Origin: Anaeramoeba flamelloides
Taxonomy: Eukaryota > Metamonada > Anaeramoebidae
Length of the DNA: 64,000 nucleotides
Reading direction: 5' to 3'
NCBI GenBank assembly: GCA_027625915.1
Contig: JANTQA010000008.1
Span: 12,525,001-12,589,000 of the forward strand
Made by a program: the position numbers and the translations under genes. This document shows, in pieces, positions 24,682-36,905 of this stretch (its first letter is position 1; each line of letters opens with the position of its first letter). The notes under the pieces were generated by a model, which saw only the letters and a list, made by a program, of their open reading frames with translations, had not been told where the DNA came from and made no database searches.

Positions 24682-25333
24682 ACAAAAAATATTGAAAATG
24701 AGTAGGCTCAACTAATATTTTAAAACCAAGAACCCCGGACAAATTATTGAAATAGATATTCTTATTTTTATGATAAAATAAAAAAATATAAGTTGACAAT
24801 TATAAAAAAAACATAACTCTAAAATAGATAAAGATATTGATCATTTTTAAAGTGACTATATTCTATAAAGAATATCGAATAATTTTAATCAAATAACCCC
24901 TTCAAAGAAACAAAAATAATAAGAATAATATCTTCAGTTTTGTTCAAAATTACGATATATTATTTATTTTAATATTGATTAATGATAAATAAAAATATAA
25001 TTCTTTATTGGAATTCCAAAAAAAAAAAAGAAAAGAAAGAAATTATATGTAGTGCTACCAAGTATTTTAGAGTAACTAGGTTTTTTTATTTCAAAAATTA
25101 AAAAAACAAAAAGTAACTTGTGTAAGAGGAGATTTATTTCCTAGCTTCAAAATATAATTACAAAATAAATAAATGATTTCTACAAAAAATGACATTTATT
25201 GGTTTTTTTTTTTTTCATTTTATTTTTTGTTCCACTTTAAAGAGACAAATAGTAATTTCTCCAAAAAACACCTAAAAACATTTTAATGTAATTAAATTTC
25301 CTTTTCATTATCTAAATAATATTTTCATAATTA

Positions 25334-25524
25334 CAACCAGTTTCAATTTTAAGGCACAAACTTTCAACTAATTTAAAGTGCAAAAAAAGCTCAAATTTAA
25401 GTCCATTTTTATTATTTTTTTTTACGAATTATTTTACTAGAATCCAAAATTTTGTGCCTTAATTTGAGATTTTTTTGTGCTTTAAATTCGTTGAAAGTTT
25501 GTACCTGAAAAGTGAAACTGGCTC
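25334..25524. mobile_element. Palindromic mariner-type MITE, family M, diverged copy
   Basis: Ends CAACCAGTTTCAATTTTAAGG and, on the reverse strand, GAGCCAGTTTCACTTTTCAGG are flanked by TA on both sides. Inward blocks (GGCACAAACTTTCAAC, CTCAAATTTAAG) match the two cleaner copies at 47959 and 48531. The element is almost entirely a hairpin with an A/T-rich loop. It looks older than the other two. Confidence 0.75.
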
Positions 25525-25739
25525 TAATTACTCATTTAAATTCTATAATTTCCCCAAAATTCAAGATGTTATATAAAACGAAAGTTATATTTGAATGAAA
25601 TTTACAAAAAATAAAAAATCTACAATTAAAAAAATACCCCCCCCCTAAAATATTAAATCGAAATAGATATATATAAAATTCTTAATTTAAATGGGGAGAG
25701 GGGGGGCAAGTCCAATTAAAGAAATACTGTATATTATAT

Positions 25740-28700
25740 GAGGATAATCATGGTTCTTCTCAAAATATATTGAAAAATTAGAAATCTGAAAATTTTTTTC
25801 CCATTATTCAATTTTTTTATGTATTTTGCTTTTTACTTGTTTTTTTCCTTTTTATCATTTTTTAAAAAATATTTAATTTGAAAAAAAAATCTTTTAAAAC
25901 TCAAAATTTATAACAAGAAAAGTGAGACTTTGGATTTATTTTTAAAATGAATAAATTACTATTAAATAATTTTCAATCAAAAATTTTAAATATCTAAAGA
26001 AATTGAGAATTTTAAATGTGGCATTGCAATGAAAGGGAATGGATTTTTTTAACATTTTTTACTTTTTGAAAAGTATGGTTACTTCAGGTATTTCTTTTAG
26101 TAATCCCAACCATAATCGGAAATTTATGATTTCTAAATTTTCTAAAAAAATTTTTTTGTTTGATTCTTAAAAAAAAGTGAATTTTTCATTTTTGGCGGGT
26201 ACCTCTGAGTTAAATGGAGTTTATATAAATATTATTTGTATTTAAGGGTATATAATTATCAAAAAATCTTATAAATTCACTTTTAAAGTATCAAAATATA
26301 TAAGAACCTTGATATTTCAAAATTTAGAAAAAAATAATACCAAAAACGAAAAAAAAAAAAAAAAAAAGTTAGCAATGATTTTTGAAATGGGAATTACATA
26401 TTTTTTACTGAACTTTCACTGAAAAAAAGGTTAACGAAAAGATTTTTGGATAATAATTCAATTCACTTTAAAAGATATTTCATAGTCCTAATTTTCTTAG
26501 TGATTATTTGTCTTTTCCTAGATCTTTATTTTTTCCCATTGAACTTTTTGCAACGAAAAAGAAAAAAGAAATAAAAAAACCAAAAAGTTTAAAACAAAAA
26601 ATTATTAATGATATAAAGTTAACAAAAAGAAAGAAAAAGAGAATTTTGAATAGAGAAAATAATTAAATGATGAAATTATTATTAATTATTTTGATTTAAA
26701 AATTGCAATTTTTTTTTTACGATTATGTTATAAGATAAAAGAGCTCAAAACAACTTCAAAAGGTATTTTAAAGATGATTCAACATTTTTGTAACATGATT
26801 TAAATTGTAATATATGTTCTAAATTGAGTTACTTGACTCTTATTTTGGAAATTTTTTTTATTATGTATATTTAGTAAACTATGAATCTCAAATATAAGAA
26901 ATATTTCAGAAATTGAAAAAGTTAATAGCATTAGTGAAAAATGTTAAACAAAAAAAAAAAGTAAAAAAAGATTTTTAATTGTGGATATTGGTCAAAATGA
27001 AAATTGGTGTCAATTATAATAACAAACAAATTAACTTGAAAGAATAATTATCATCCATTGTAAATGAACAAAAAAATATATCTATCTCTTATATTATTGA
27101 AATCTGATTATTTATTTTGAAAAATCTCAAAAATTGTAACTTTTTTCAAATATTTTTAATTGTAGATCATTCAAAGATAAAAAAGACTCGGAGAAAATAT
27201 TATAAAAATGGTTATAGTGAAGAATCATGTCCGTTATATCCAATTCTTGTTTTTTTCTCTTATTACTTATAATTACTTTTCATTTCCAATCAAATTCCCA
27301 TTTGTAATTAAACATGTTGAAGCTTCCACCCTTTAAATATTTTTCTCAAATGGTCTACTAAGAATCTAACCATTATGAATATTAATATACTTTTCTTTAG
27401 TTAAAAAATGATAACTTAATTTTTTTTTCAGATTTCTAGTCATTTTTAGCGAGAAACAAATAATACGAAAAATTCTAGAGGTGTATCAGATACCAATTCC
27501 ATTCACAAAAAAACTAGTTAATGGTATTATTACAATTTAAGACGTTTTATATGTTTTGAAAGTTCCAATATAGTGGTGACAAAAAAAAATGATATTTGTT
27601 CATATTGAAAACTCGTTTTTTTCAATTATTTTTTTAATTTTTTTTTTTTTTAAATAAAGACTTTCTTTCAAAAGTTACCTTTTTAGGATGTATTGCCTGT
27701 ATTGTTAATTTTCAGTGTACTTGATACCTTTGAAAAATGATCACAAATTGTCTTCGGTTTGGTTAATTTAGAAAAAAAAATTTTTTTTGTTGGTTTGTCA
27801 ACATTCAAGTTATCAATTTTACAGTGTAAAGTTACCCAAAATAAACATTTTCCAGTCTAAAAGGTGCAATTTTATTAAGTTATTTTTATTTGTTTATGGG
27901 TTTGAATAGATATTATAAGAATTATTTATTTTAGAAATTGTAAAATTGAAATCATTTTTTCACTTTTTTTCTTATTTTATATTTCCTTCTCTCTCTCTCT
28001 CTCTTTGGGGTTGAATGAACTTTTGCAATTTGATTTTTTTTTGTAAGGCCTATAGTAATTAGGATAAAAAGTATTATTCTAATGTTACTGAAACACTGAA
28101 CAAGATAGTAGAGAAATAATGTTTATTTCTATTGGGATTTGATTCTAATGTCAATTTAAGATCAAAATAGACATTTTTGTTTTTCTCAATGGGTATTTCG
28201 CCGAAGAATTTGGTGTTTTCTTTTTTTAAGAAAAATCTATTGATTTTTTAGTTTTATTCCAGAGATATATCATTAATTATTTGATATAAACTCTGTTTCA
28301 CTCAAAGGCGTCCAAGGTTTTTTTTTCAAATATCAATTATTTTATAGAATTGGCCTTTGAAGAACAAATAAGAAATAAACAGAATAATACACATCAAAGA
28401 ATGGTTGATATATGTCTGAAAGAAAACTAATTAATCCATGGATTTTCTTAAAAAATTCAAAACCCCGAATTCTTATCCACTATTGAGAAAAACAACGATG
28501 TTCGTTTTGAACTTCTACTGGTATTTGAATAACAAATATAAAACATTTTTCACTTCATTTTCCATACTTTTCTTTTAGAAATCAAGTCCTCAAATGTAGT
28601 GTGTTGGTGTTTGTGTTCTCTGTTTGAAAAAGGAAATGAAAATGAAGTGAAAATTTTTCACATTTATTAAACAAATATCAAGATCAAAGATCGAATAGAA

Positions 28701-28990
28701 TTGCAATAGAAATCAATATGATTTCTCAACAATCTTTACATTGTTTCAATGACATTATAATAACACATTTTTACCAAGTGACTATTGGCCTTGCAATAAA
28801 AAATATTTTTTACAACTTAATGACGTTTTAAAAAAAAATTGAAAAAAAAAAATAAAAAATGTGAAAAAATGATTTCAATTTTGAAAATTTCCAAAATAAA
28901 ATTTTTCTTCTAATATCTATACAAATGCTTTAAACACATGTATTATACCATTAAAACTGAGCCCCTTTGACTGAAAAATAGTTTATATTA
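25740..28990 (+). repeat. Composite repeat family R1, intergenic copy
   Basis: Contains the module at 25980-26220, which recurs at 49130-49370 (TAAAGAAATTGAGAATTTT, then AATGGAGTTTATAT). It also contains the module at 26310-26560, shared with 5740-5980 and 8400-8640, and the module at 28310-28960, shared with 7840-8330. The order of modules is not the same in each copy. No protein is encoded, and the class is unknown. Confidence 0.55.
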
Positions 28991-30278
28991 TTCTACTTAT
29001 TTCTTAACAGTCTTCAAAGTTCACTTATAACAAATAATTGATATTTAAAAAAAAAAAATTGCCTCTTTGACTGAAACAAAGTTTATTTTTTTTTTTTAAA
29101 GATAAATTATAGAATTTATTTATTGTAACCAACTCTAATTTGGGCTTTTGGTTCTTTTTATTTGACAGAGTTAGAATATTTTTTAAATACAAACACCTGA
29201 ACAAAATTTAAGCAACGTAAGGAAATTAAAAAAAAAATAAGGTATTGTTTTATTCAGTTATTTTTTTTGATATAATTTTTTTTTAATAGAATCCAAATTT
29301 TTGTATTTAAGTTTTTATTATTTTTGAACATTAAATTTATTGAAATTTTATATCTTAAAAGTTGTATATGTTATATAGCTATAGATGTTTTTATTTCCAT
29401 AAATTGTTAGGAAGTAAAATGATTGTTTTTTTTTTTTTTTTTTATCTACCTGAGCATTCAGGACACGAATAGTATATATTTGGCCATGAAAAATAATAAT
29501 ATTAATTTTTAATATGTATTTTAATTAATTTTCTTATTCTCTTTTTTTTTTTCATTTGATAAATTTTCTTTAATTATTCCTTACTCAAAAGAAATAAAAA
29601 TAAAAAGATTGTTTTTTTCAGAAATTTTTCTTTATACTTTTTTTTTTTTTTACAATATTGAAAAATATTTCTCTTTTTACACTTAAGCTTGATTTCATGC
29701 TAACTAAGCCATAAGAAATTAACTTATAATATATAAATTAAGACAGAAAAAATGAAAAAAAAAAAAAAAGGGTTACACAAGAAAAAAAGTTTTTTTAATT
29801 TTTTTGTAAAAAAGAAATATCAAGATCTCGAAAAATATAAAAAAGAAATTTTCTGACAATAATTGTGAAAAAGAACATTTTTTACAAAGTTGAATCAAAA
29901 AAAAAAATATTAGAGTACACAAAATTTGATATTACTATGAAAGATCTGAACTAAAAGCTGTAATATTTTACAACTATTAATATGAATGATTGATCAAACA
30001 TAAAAAGTTTGTTTAAATTGTCAGTGCCTTGACACATGTATTCCAAGGTTCAAATACCTAATCCCAAAAAAATCATTGGTTAAAATTTAGTTACAAGTTA
30101 GATATCTTCAGGAATGGTTGGCACAGTTACTGCAAAACCAGAAGAAATGTTCTATTAATTAACTTTCAACTGTCAAAAGATTTTTTAGAATAATACAGAC
30201 CAGGTAGTACTAATATGATTAAACTTTCAATTACGAGCGGCTTAAATTTTATTCTATATATGTTTAGATGGATTTCTT

Positions 30279-30462
30279 AAGGCTTACAATCCCTGAAACA
30301 TGAAAAAAAAATTATCTGGTCTAGGATGTTAGTCCACCTTATTAAAATCCATAACAAGTCTAAGATCGATCAGCTAATTTCCAAAATAACATGCTCTTAC
30401 ACCCTAATACAAGGTAATCTTTTTTCTCGTGATAGGTATTGTAAACCTTAAAGCCAAAACCA
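30279..30462. mobile_element. Internally deleted copy of fold-back F1
   Basis: Begins GGCTTACAATCCCTGAAACA and ends GGTATTGTAAACCTTA, with AAGATCGATCAGCTAA inside, matching the right-arm order of the element at 628-1193. Most of the hairpin centre is missing. It lies about 420 bp upstream of the ADA2 start. Confidence 0.65.
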
Positions 30463-30883
30463 AAAATAATAAATAAATTGATGGTGAACCAAAGAGGAAA
30501 CATACAAAATTGACAACTAGTTGCGATTTGTCACAACCACGAAAGGAGAATTTTGGAAAAAGAATATGAAAATCAAAATCTTAGATACCACTGCAAAGTT
30601 TTTATAGTCAGTCTAAGAGGTCATGTTAATTGGAGACAAAATTTAAAAAAATTAAATATGTGTTCTTCTTTCAAAAAATAAAAAAAAACGAACGAAAAAA
30701 AAATGTAACTTGTAAAAGAATTATTTCAAATGAACTTGGAATTCTCAAAATAAACATAAATAAAGCACTTTTGAGTTTATTCGAAACACTCTACAAAATT
30801 TCTTTATCCAAGTAAAAAAGTAACTTTCTTTATTTTTTTATTCTTTTTTTCTAAACAAAAAACAAATTTTCTTTCTTCAAAAA

Positions 30884-31006
30884 ATGTCTGATGTAAGATT
30901 TGTATGTCACAACTGTGAACAAGACATCTCAAACACAATCGTTATTTCGTGTTTGATTTGCAAAAAGATCGATCTTTGTCCTGAGTGTTTCTCTTCTGGT
31001 GTTGAA
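30884..31006 (+). CDS. ADA2: ADA2 transcriptional adaptor, exon 1: ZZ zinc finger
   Basis: A 41-codon exon that starts at ATG 30884 and ends at GAA|GTAAGT (phase 0). It encodes VCHNCEQDISNTIVISCLIC, then KKIDLCPECFSSGVE. Cys8, 11, 23, 26, 32 and 35 have the spacing of a ZZ finger (C-x2-C-x11-C-x2-C-x5-C-x2-C). A ZZ domain also needs two His ligands. These are supplied by exon 2 (H45 and H49, in FGTHLRSHDYSVYV), nearly 6 kb downstream, which is strong internal proof of the join. In ADA2 the ZZ finger and SANT domain position the GCN5 acetyltransferase in the SAGA and ATAC complexes. The exon is too short to be found as a stand-alone frame. Confidence 0.9.
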
Positions 31007-33439
31007 GTAAGTTCTTTTAGTCAAATTTTTTCCAAATAAAAATAATTTTTTTTTTTTTGTTTTGAACACTTTTTCTTTTCTTTATTAACGTGTTTAAAAA
31101 AAATTTTTGATGAGTTTTTTGTTTTTTGGAAGGGAATTTGTGAATTTTCTTTGAAATTATGAAAAATAAGTTGAACAAAAAACAACAGATCTTGAAAAAA
31201 ATTTCCTTCTTTGTTTTGTTGTGAAACAAATTCTCTCTGAAATTAAACCACTGCTTAATTTGTTTTCTTAAAAATGCCTTTTTTGTCTCGTAAGGTAGAG
31301 TCGGTGGGGTTTGGTTTCTATTTGAATTTTTTTCCCTCAACAAGTTTTTGTTTCTTTGATTCAAAAAATAGCAATGATTTTGCGAGTCTTTCTTATTTAG
31401 AAGTTTACTTGTTAGAAAGGGTTTTTTGAATGATTTTCTTGTTTGCTTTGCAAGAATATTGTCTCTTTTATTCATAAATTGCTATTCAATTGATTTTCCA
31501 CTTTTAGGCTGAATAGATTCCTATGTGTGTTAAATAACCCGTGATTTGTGGTTAAATGTTTCAAAAAAATTAAATATTGTCAAAATAATATGTGTGGATA
31601 AGTTTAATACCAGTGTTTCAACCTAAAAAGTGTGTTTCTTTGTTATAGAAGGCCTATACCTTAACCCATCAAAGAAACTGACAATAAACCCTAATTAAAT
31701 ATAGTATTGATTTCTAAAAGTTCTATTATTTAAAAAAGAAATTCGAAAAATAAAGAATCAAATCGAAAAATTTATCTCAAAAAATAGAGTTGATTTTTAG
31801 ATAATTTTTATCTCAAAAAAACAACAAATTTCAAAAAAAATTGAGAATATTATGAAAAATTTTCAACTAAATTCCTTCCAGATTTAAAATTTACTTAAAA
31901 TATCAAGGAGTTTACCTTCAAAATTGATTTAACCTTTGGTATACTCTTGTGCAGTGACTTGGATGTTACCTTGGAAAAAGAAGAAAAAAAATCACGAATT
32001 TTATTTTAAAACACAGATTATAGGAATTGTTCACTCATTATTTTGATCACTTTAGTCTTTTTTCTCAAAGTACCATACTTTTTGAACCATTCAAAGAAAC
32101 CGACAATAAATAATAAGTAAATCTGAGATTGGTTTCTTAAAGTTCAAATATTAAAAAACCAATTCCAAAAAAAATTTATATCATCTTGAAATTGAAAAAC
32201 CAATTAAAAATCTGGATTACAATAACCAACTTATTTTAAATTCAATTTTCCGAAATGTTTATTGTTTTTAAATGTTTTTACCATTTTTCTCATTTTTAAC
32301 AAGTTCAAAATCTCAACATATCTCCAATTTATTTCAAAAAAAATATTTTCTTTGAAAGATGATAGAAATCTTATTCTCTGTGAAGGAAATGTACCAAAAT
32401 ATACTTTAAAAATCATACCACAAAAGTTTTAAAATAACTCAAGTATAGAAAAATCAACCTTAATTTCCAAAAAATTTCAATAATTCTTTTAAACATTGAA
32501 AAAAATATAATTTCTTTATTAAACCCTAATAATGTTCAAATCAATTTTTTCTTTGCGTTGAACAAAAAAATCAGAGAAAAACCAACAAACCATTAAATTA
32601 AAAATGTTTAAAAAATACTTTTTTAAAAACCTGGAAAATTCAACCTTAAAACATTCAGAAATACTCCCACTTTGATTATTTCAAAATAATAATTCATAAC
32701 CCAATCTTAATTAATCCAGTTAATTAGTAATAACCCCAAGACCAAAAGCATCAATAGGCTTTTCTCTTATTTTATAGCTTGTTAAATATTTTCAAACTAA
32801 TTAAATTAATAAATATAATGAAAAAAAAATTACTAACACTTATCAAATAACTTATTTAAATAATAACATTTTATTGTTTATTTTCTGAATTATCGAAAAA
32901 AATTTTTTTCTTAATCATTTAAATTTCAACAAAATTTAATAAATTATTGAAAATAAAAAAAAAGATCATTTTTTTCTGATCTTTAATTCTTAAATATTTG
33001 GTTTTATGGATTAATTATTAAGCTCGTTAAATGTTTAAAAAATGCTGTATCTGTAAAAAGAACAAATTTTGAAGTGAGTAAATTCATAATTTCTATTTCA
33101 AAGAGTGAATAAACACAGACATTAGAAGTGTTTTAAACTTAATTTATTTTTCTAGAGTAAGGCTGAATTAAAGATACCTGGAAGAAAAATACAAAAGAAA
33201 ATAAAAATGAAGAATAATAAATAAACAACAAAGAATTTTAAAAACCGATAAGAAAAATGTTTAGAGTTATTGAAATCAAGAAGAATTTGTGTGGCTATAT
33301 GTTCCCGAATCATTTGGATGGGATGCGATATCTTACAACTTTTCCGAAAAAATCTGTTATTACCCACTTTCGGTGAAATAAGTTAAAATTACATGAATTT
33401 ATAACTGCTTAATTTTTTTAAAAATTATTCAGAGATGAA

Positions 33440-34045
33440 GTGAGGTATTTCCAAAAAAGTGGTGCATTTTTTTTTTTAATATTTCAAATAATATTCTCTT
33501 TGGAAGTATTTCTATTCGTAAAATTGGTAATATGAAATAAAGAGGAATATTAATACTAATTGAATTAATAATTATTGATTATATTTCAAAATACTTTCAA
33601 AATATTCCCAAAAAATGAAAAAAAAAAAAAATTAAGCACTTTTTTTTGAACAAAACAAGACACAACCAAATTCAATAAAAAATAATTATTATCATAAGGA
33701 TATATACTTTTTTTTTTAATAATAAAAAATTTTTATTAGTCTTTCCATTCTATTGGAAATTTTATCCTGATTAAACCTCTTTTGAAAAAAACAAATTTTT
33801 ATGATCAAAAAGAATAAAATAATCTCCAATTCTCACACCGAAAAAATATCAGATGAAATTGTGATCAGAACCTTTAATATCTTTTAATAAAGTTGTGCCT
33901 TACTAATAAAAAAACCGAATTATTACGAAGAATAAATTAATGACAAATAGCAATTTTGGATATTTATATAGTCATATAATAGATTTAAGTTTAATAAAGA
34001 TATTTAAAAATAAATTTGCCCCACTATTACGGAAATAGCTTAGAA
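33440..34045 (+). repeat. Solo arm of fold-back family F7
   Basis: It is collinear over about 600 bp with the right arm at 62465-63043. Both contain TATTTCTATTCGTAAA or its variant, GATTATATTTCAAAATA, AATTCAATAAAAAAT and AGTTTAATAAAGATAT. Here only one arm is present, with no inverted partner nearby. It lies in the ADA2 intron. Confidence 0.7.
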
Positions 34046-34404
34046 TCTTGGAATGAACAATGGAGCAAGTACTTCATATTTTGCAAAAATCTAGTGCAAA
34101 CCGGATGAACAAAAAAAAGTTTTTAAACTTGCCTTCTTTCCCCTGTTATAACATAAATTCCCTTTTAGTGCTGTTACGATTTCATCTGAAAATTTTAAAA
34201 ATGTTTAGACTTGTAAAGTATTTTAAAATTATTACTAGGAATAGGACTTTTAATTTCAAGATTATTCACAAAAAAAAAAAAATTGATTTAATTTTAAATA
34301 AATCACTTTTTCCCTAATAAAAAAACCTTTTTTATAACTGTCTTTATTGTTTTGATTTGGAAACAATCTCCTTGTTATGTGACGAGTTTGGCCTGGAAGA
34401 ACGA

Positions 34405-34500
34405 GAAATATGAGATTGTTCGAAGTGATATAAGATGATATTGAGGAGTTCGAAGAACACTGATTATTATCTTAGCACTAGAACAATCTCATATTTTGAG
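34405..34500. repeat. Imperfect hairpin in the ADA2 intron
   Basis: AAATATGAGATTGTTC near 34408 pairs with GAACAATCTCATATTTT near 34482-34498. Weaker pairing continues inward around GATATAAGATGATA and TATTATCTTAGCAC. It could be a small MITE or a structured intronic RNA. It lacks tRNA box spacing. Confidence 0.5.
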
Positions 34501-35633
34501 TCTGGAAGGAGAACCAAAACGAGGAAACATAAAAGGTGACTGTTGGACAAATGAAACAATATGGGTTGCTATGTATTTTTTCAACTCGAGATCTAACTTG
34601 TCGAAACAAAAAAAAGGTAAAATAAAACCAAACAAAACAAAACAATTACAAAAAATAGTTTACTATTTTTTACTAATACTTTGAAGTACTTGTTCTCCAA
34701 AGGATCTTATTCTCACAATTGAGTTTATAAAAACATTGAAGTTAAATTTTACATTTTCATCATCGGTGACAAAACTTGGTTTAAATTTTATAGAGATAAA
34801 CTAGATCGTTCATCCATTCAATGAGATCTATCTATCCTTTTATTTTCCGTTTGTCAGCCAATTCTTGAAAACGATCAAACTTAAAAATCTGCATGCGTCA
34901 TCTATTGGCGATCTTAACAATTACTGATTTTGAATATTCCTCTAAAATTTCTTGACTTTGTTGTAGTAAAGTAAAAAAAATGTTTTTTTTTTCTTTTTTT
35001 TTCTTAAAAGATCATTTATTTTTTCCCCTTTCCAAAACCTCTTATTAATGGTCTCTTCTCTCCTTTTTTTGGAAGAAAAAAGAGAACAAACAAAATTTTT
35101 TTTTGGTAAATGAGATTAGTTTTTTTTAGAAAAGAGAAATAAACCATGTTTGTATATGGACATTGTTTTCAATAACGAAATGGAATTTATTCGATTTCCA
35201 AACATTACACATAATTTGATGGACTTTTTTTTTGGACTTTGTTGAAACTAATTATTTGGTTCTTTGAACCAAATTATTAGTTCAAAGAGTTTTTAATTGA
35301 GACATGCCGTCTTTTGGGATTTATGAGATTAACAACGTCGTAAATTTTATTTTCAAACTCTTCTAAAATAACTTTTAATTACATTTCAAGAATCGAAATT
35401 ATTGGTAAAATACAAATTATTTTACTTTGTTAGAATTCCAAAAAAGAAGATCAGAAAATTTTCAAACTTTGCCTAATTACTAAAGGATTTCCCTAAATCA
35501 TTCCACATTGACTAAAGTTCAATAATAACCTTTTTAGATCGATAATCTCTTTCTTATCTGTAGTTATCAAAATTTATTTACTGAAATTTTCCCAAATAAA
35601 ATGTTTTAGTTTAAAAAAAAATATATAGCATCT

Positions 35634-35845
35634 ATATAACATTTTGATAACAAAATTTCTTTTTATATGATGATTTTTTCAATATTTTTTGAAAAAATAT
35701 TCTTATAACGGACTTAAAACATGTTATAAATTTTATAACACATTTTATAACAAACATTTATGTTATAAAAGTTTTTATTATAAAATTTTATAACATTTTA
35801 AACGTTTATAACCCCTTTACAACATATTTATAACATGTTAGAAAA
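35634..35845. repeat. TTATAACA-rich degenerate repeat
   Basis: The octamer TTATAACA and its reverse-complement variants (TGTTATAA) recur about every 10-25 bases over some 200 bp. An example is CATTTTATAACAAACATT, then ATGTTATAAAAG. It borders the fold-back at 35895. Confidence 0.6.
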
Positions 35846-35894
35846 AATTTTTTTTATTAGGGTTGGATCATTTTTTGTACAGTCATTTATCTAT

Positions 35895-36345
35895 CTTTGT
35901 AGGTGCTTTATATCACTTAGAAAATAAACACGCTCCTTTCTAAAAGTTGGAGAGAACTTGTAAAATAAAATAAATAAAAAACATCATTTAAATCAGAATT
36001 TATTTTTAAGAAAAATTTATTGCTCAAAAAATACATCGTAATTTTACCCTTCATTTCCAAAATTATTGAGTTTTTCAAACTCCAACTCCAAACCAAGTCA
36101 AAAATCAAGAATGTTATTTGTGAATAAAATTACTTTAATATAGTAGAAAACTAGCTTTTTTGGACTTTGGTCAATTTTTTTTTTTCTAAAACTAAAGTTA
36201 AAATTAATTTTATTTTTTCCATAAGTTTTTCTCAAAAATAAATTCTAAATTAAATAATGTTTTTTATTTATATTATTTTACAAGTTCTCTCCAACTTTTC
36301 AGAAGAAAGGAGCGTGTTTATTTTCTAAGTAATACCTAATATACC
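35895..36345. mobile_element. Fold-back element F5 in the ADA2 intron
   Basis: The left arm contains CTTAGAAAATAAACACGCTCC, then AGTTGGAGAGAACTTGTAAA. The right arm carries their reverse complements in mirror order (TTTACAAGTTCTCTCCAACT, then GGAGCGTGTTTATTTTCTAAG). The arms are about 120 bp, the centre A/T-rich and non-coding. Confidence 0.75.
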
Positions 36346-36905
36346 AAGAAAAGTCATCCCTTCTCAATGGAAATCCTCAATAGACCCTTTTCAGTTTTTT
36401 TTTTTTTTTGTTTCGTATTTAAATCAGAATGTGAATTTTCAACTTAAATCTTAATAGACGATATTCAAAACTACTTCAGTTAAAGAATTTAAATTCCAAT
36501 AAACAATATACAAAACCAATCTTCAGTTAAATAATTCTCAAATATGAAGTATTGTTTTTACAATATCATAAGTAATTAAAAAATGAATTTTTCAATATTA
36601 TTTTCCTTTTTAGGAATCGTATATATTTGGAATATATTAGAGTCATTTCAAAAAAAGTTTTTTCAAATTAGCTGATAAACTTAAATAGACCTAACTTTGA
36701 AACCCCGATTAAAAAAATTGTTTTGCTCACACTTTTTTAAAACAACTTTATTTTGATAACCGAAAAGATTTTTAAAAACAAAAAAATTAAACACAATTAA
36801 TTTTTAGTTAAATGAAATCACAAAAAAAAATGGCTCAATTAATAAAATAAAATCAAAATACAAAAAAAAAAATTACTTTTTAAATTAACAATAAAAACCA
36901 ACTAG

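Larger units (their letters stand above)
21993..30883. other. 8.9 kb divergent intergenic region, repeat-rich, no gene seen
   Basis: This region lies between the start codons of the RGS gene (-) and ADA2 (+). The frames present are short and compositionally random. It holds a possible hairpin unit (24606-24681), a mariner-type palindrome (25334-25524), a 9-base C run (25637-25645) and nearby G runs (25693-25706), and family R1 sequence (about 25740-28990). A shortened F1 fold-back (30279-30462) lies close to ADA2. The promoters of both genes must be here, but I recognise no motif. Confidence 0.65.
31007..36905 (+). other. ADA2 intron, 5899 bp
   Basis: The donor GTAAGT is at 31007 and the acceptor CAACTAG ends at 36905. 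Both phase (0) and the completed ZZ finger require this acceptor; the AGs at 36921-36922 and 36924-36925 do not keep frame. The intron holds a duplicated segment (about 31660-31735 and 32085-32155) and a repeat shared with the window start (32694-32880). It also holds a solo arm of the fold-back seen in the TMEM181 intron (33440-34045), an imperfect hairpin at 34405-34500, a TTATAACA-rich stretch (35634-35845), and a fold-back (35895-36345). A lysine-rich antisense frame (31017-31475) is not convincing. Confidence 0.85.

Noticed and set aside
34390-34430. Possible tRNA (TGGCCTGGAAG near an A box and GTTCGAA near a B box)
   Set aside because: The boxes are about 25 bases apart, too close, and no cloverleaf can be drawn. 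The GTTCGAA is part of a hairpin.
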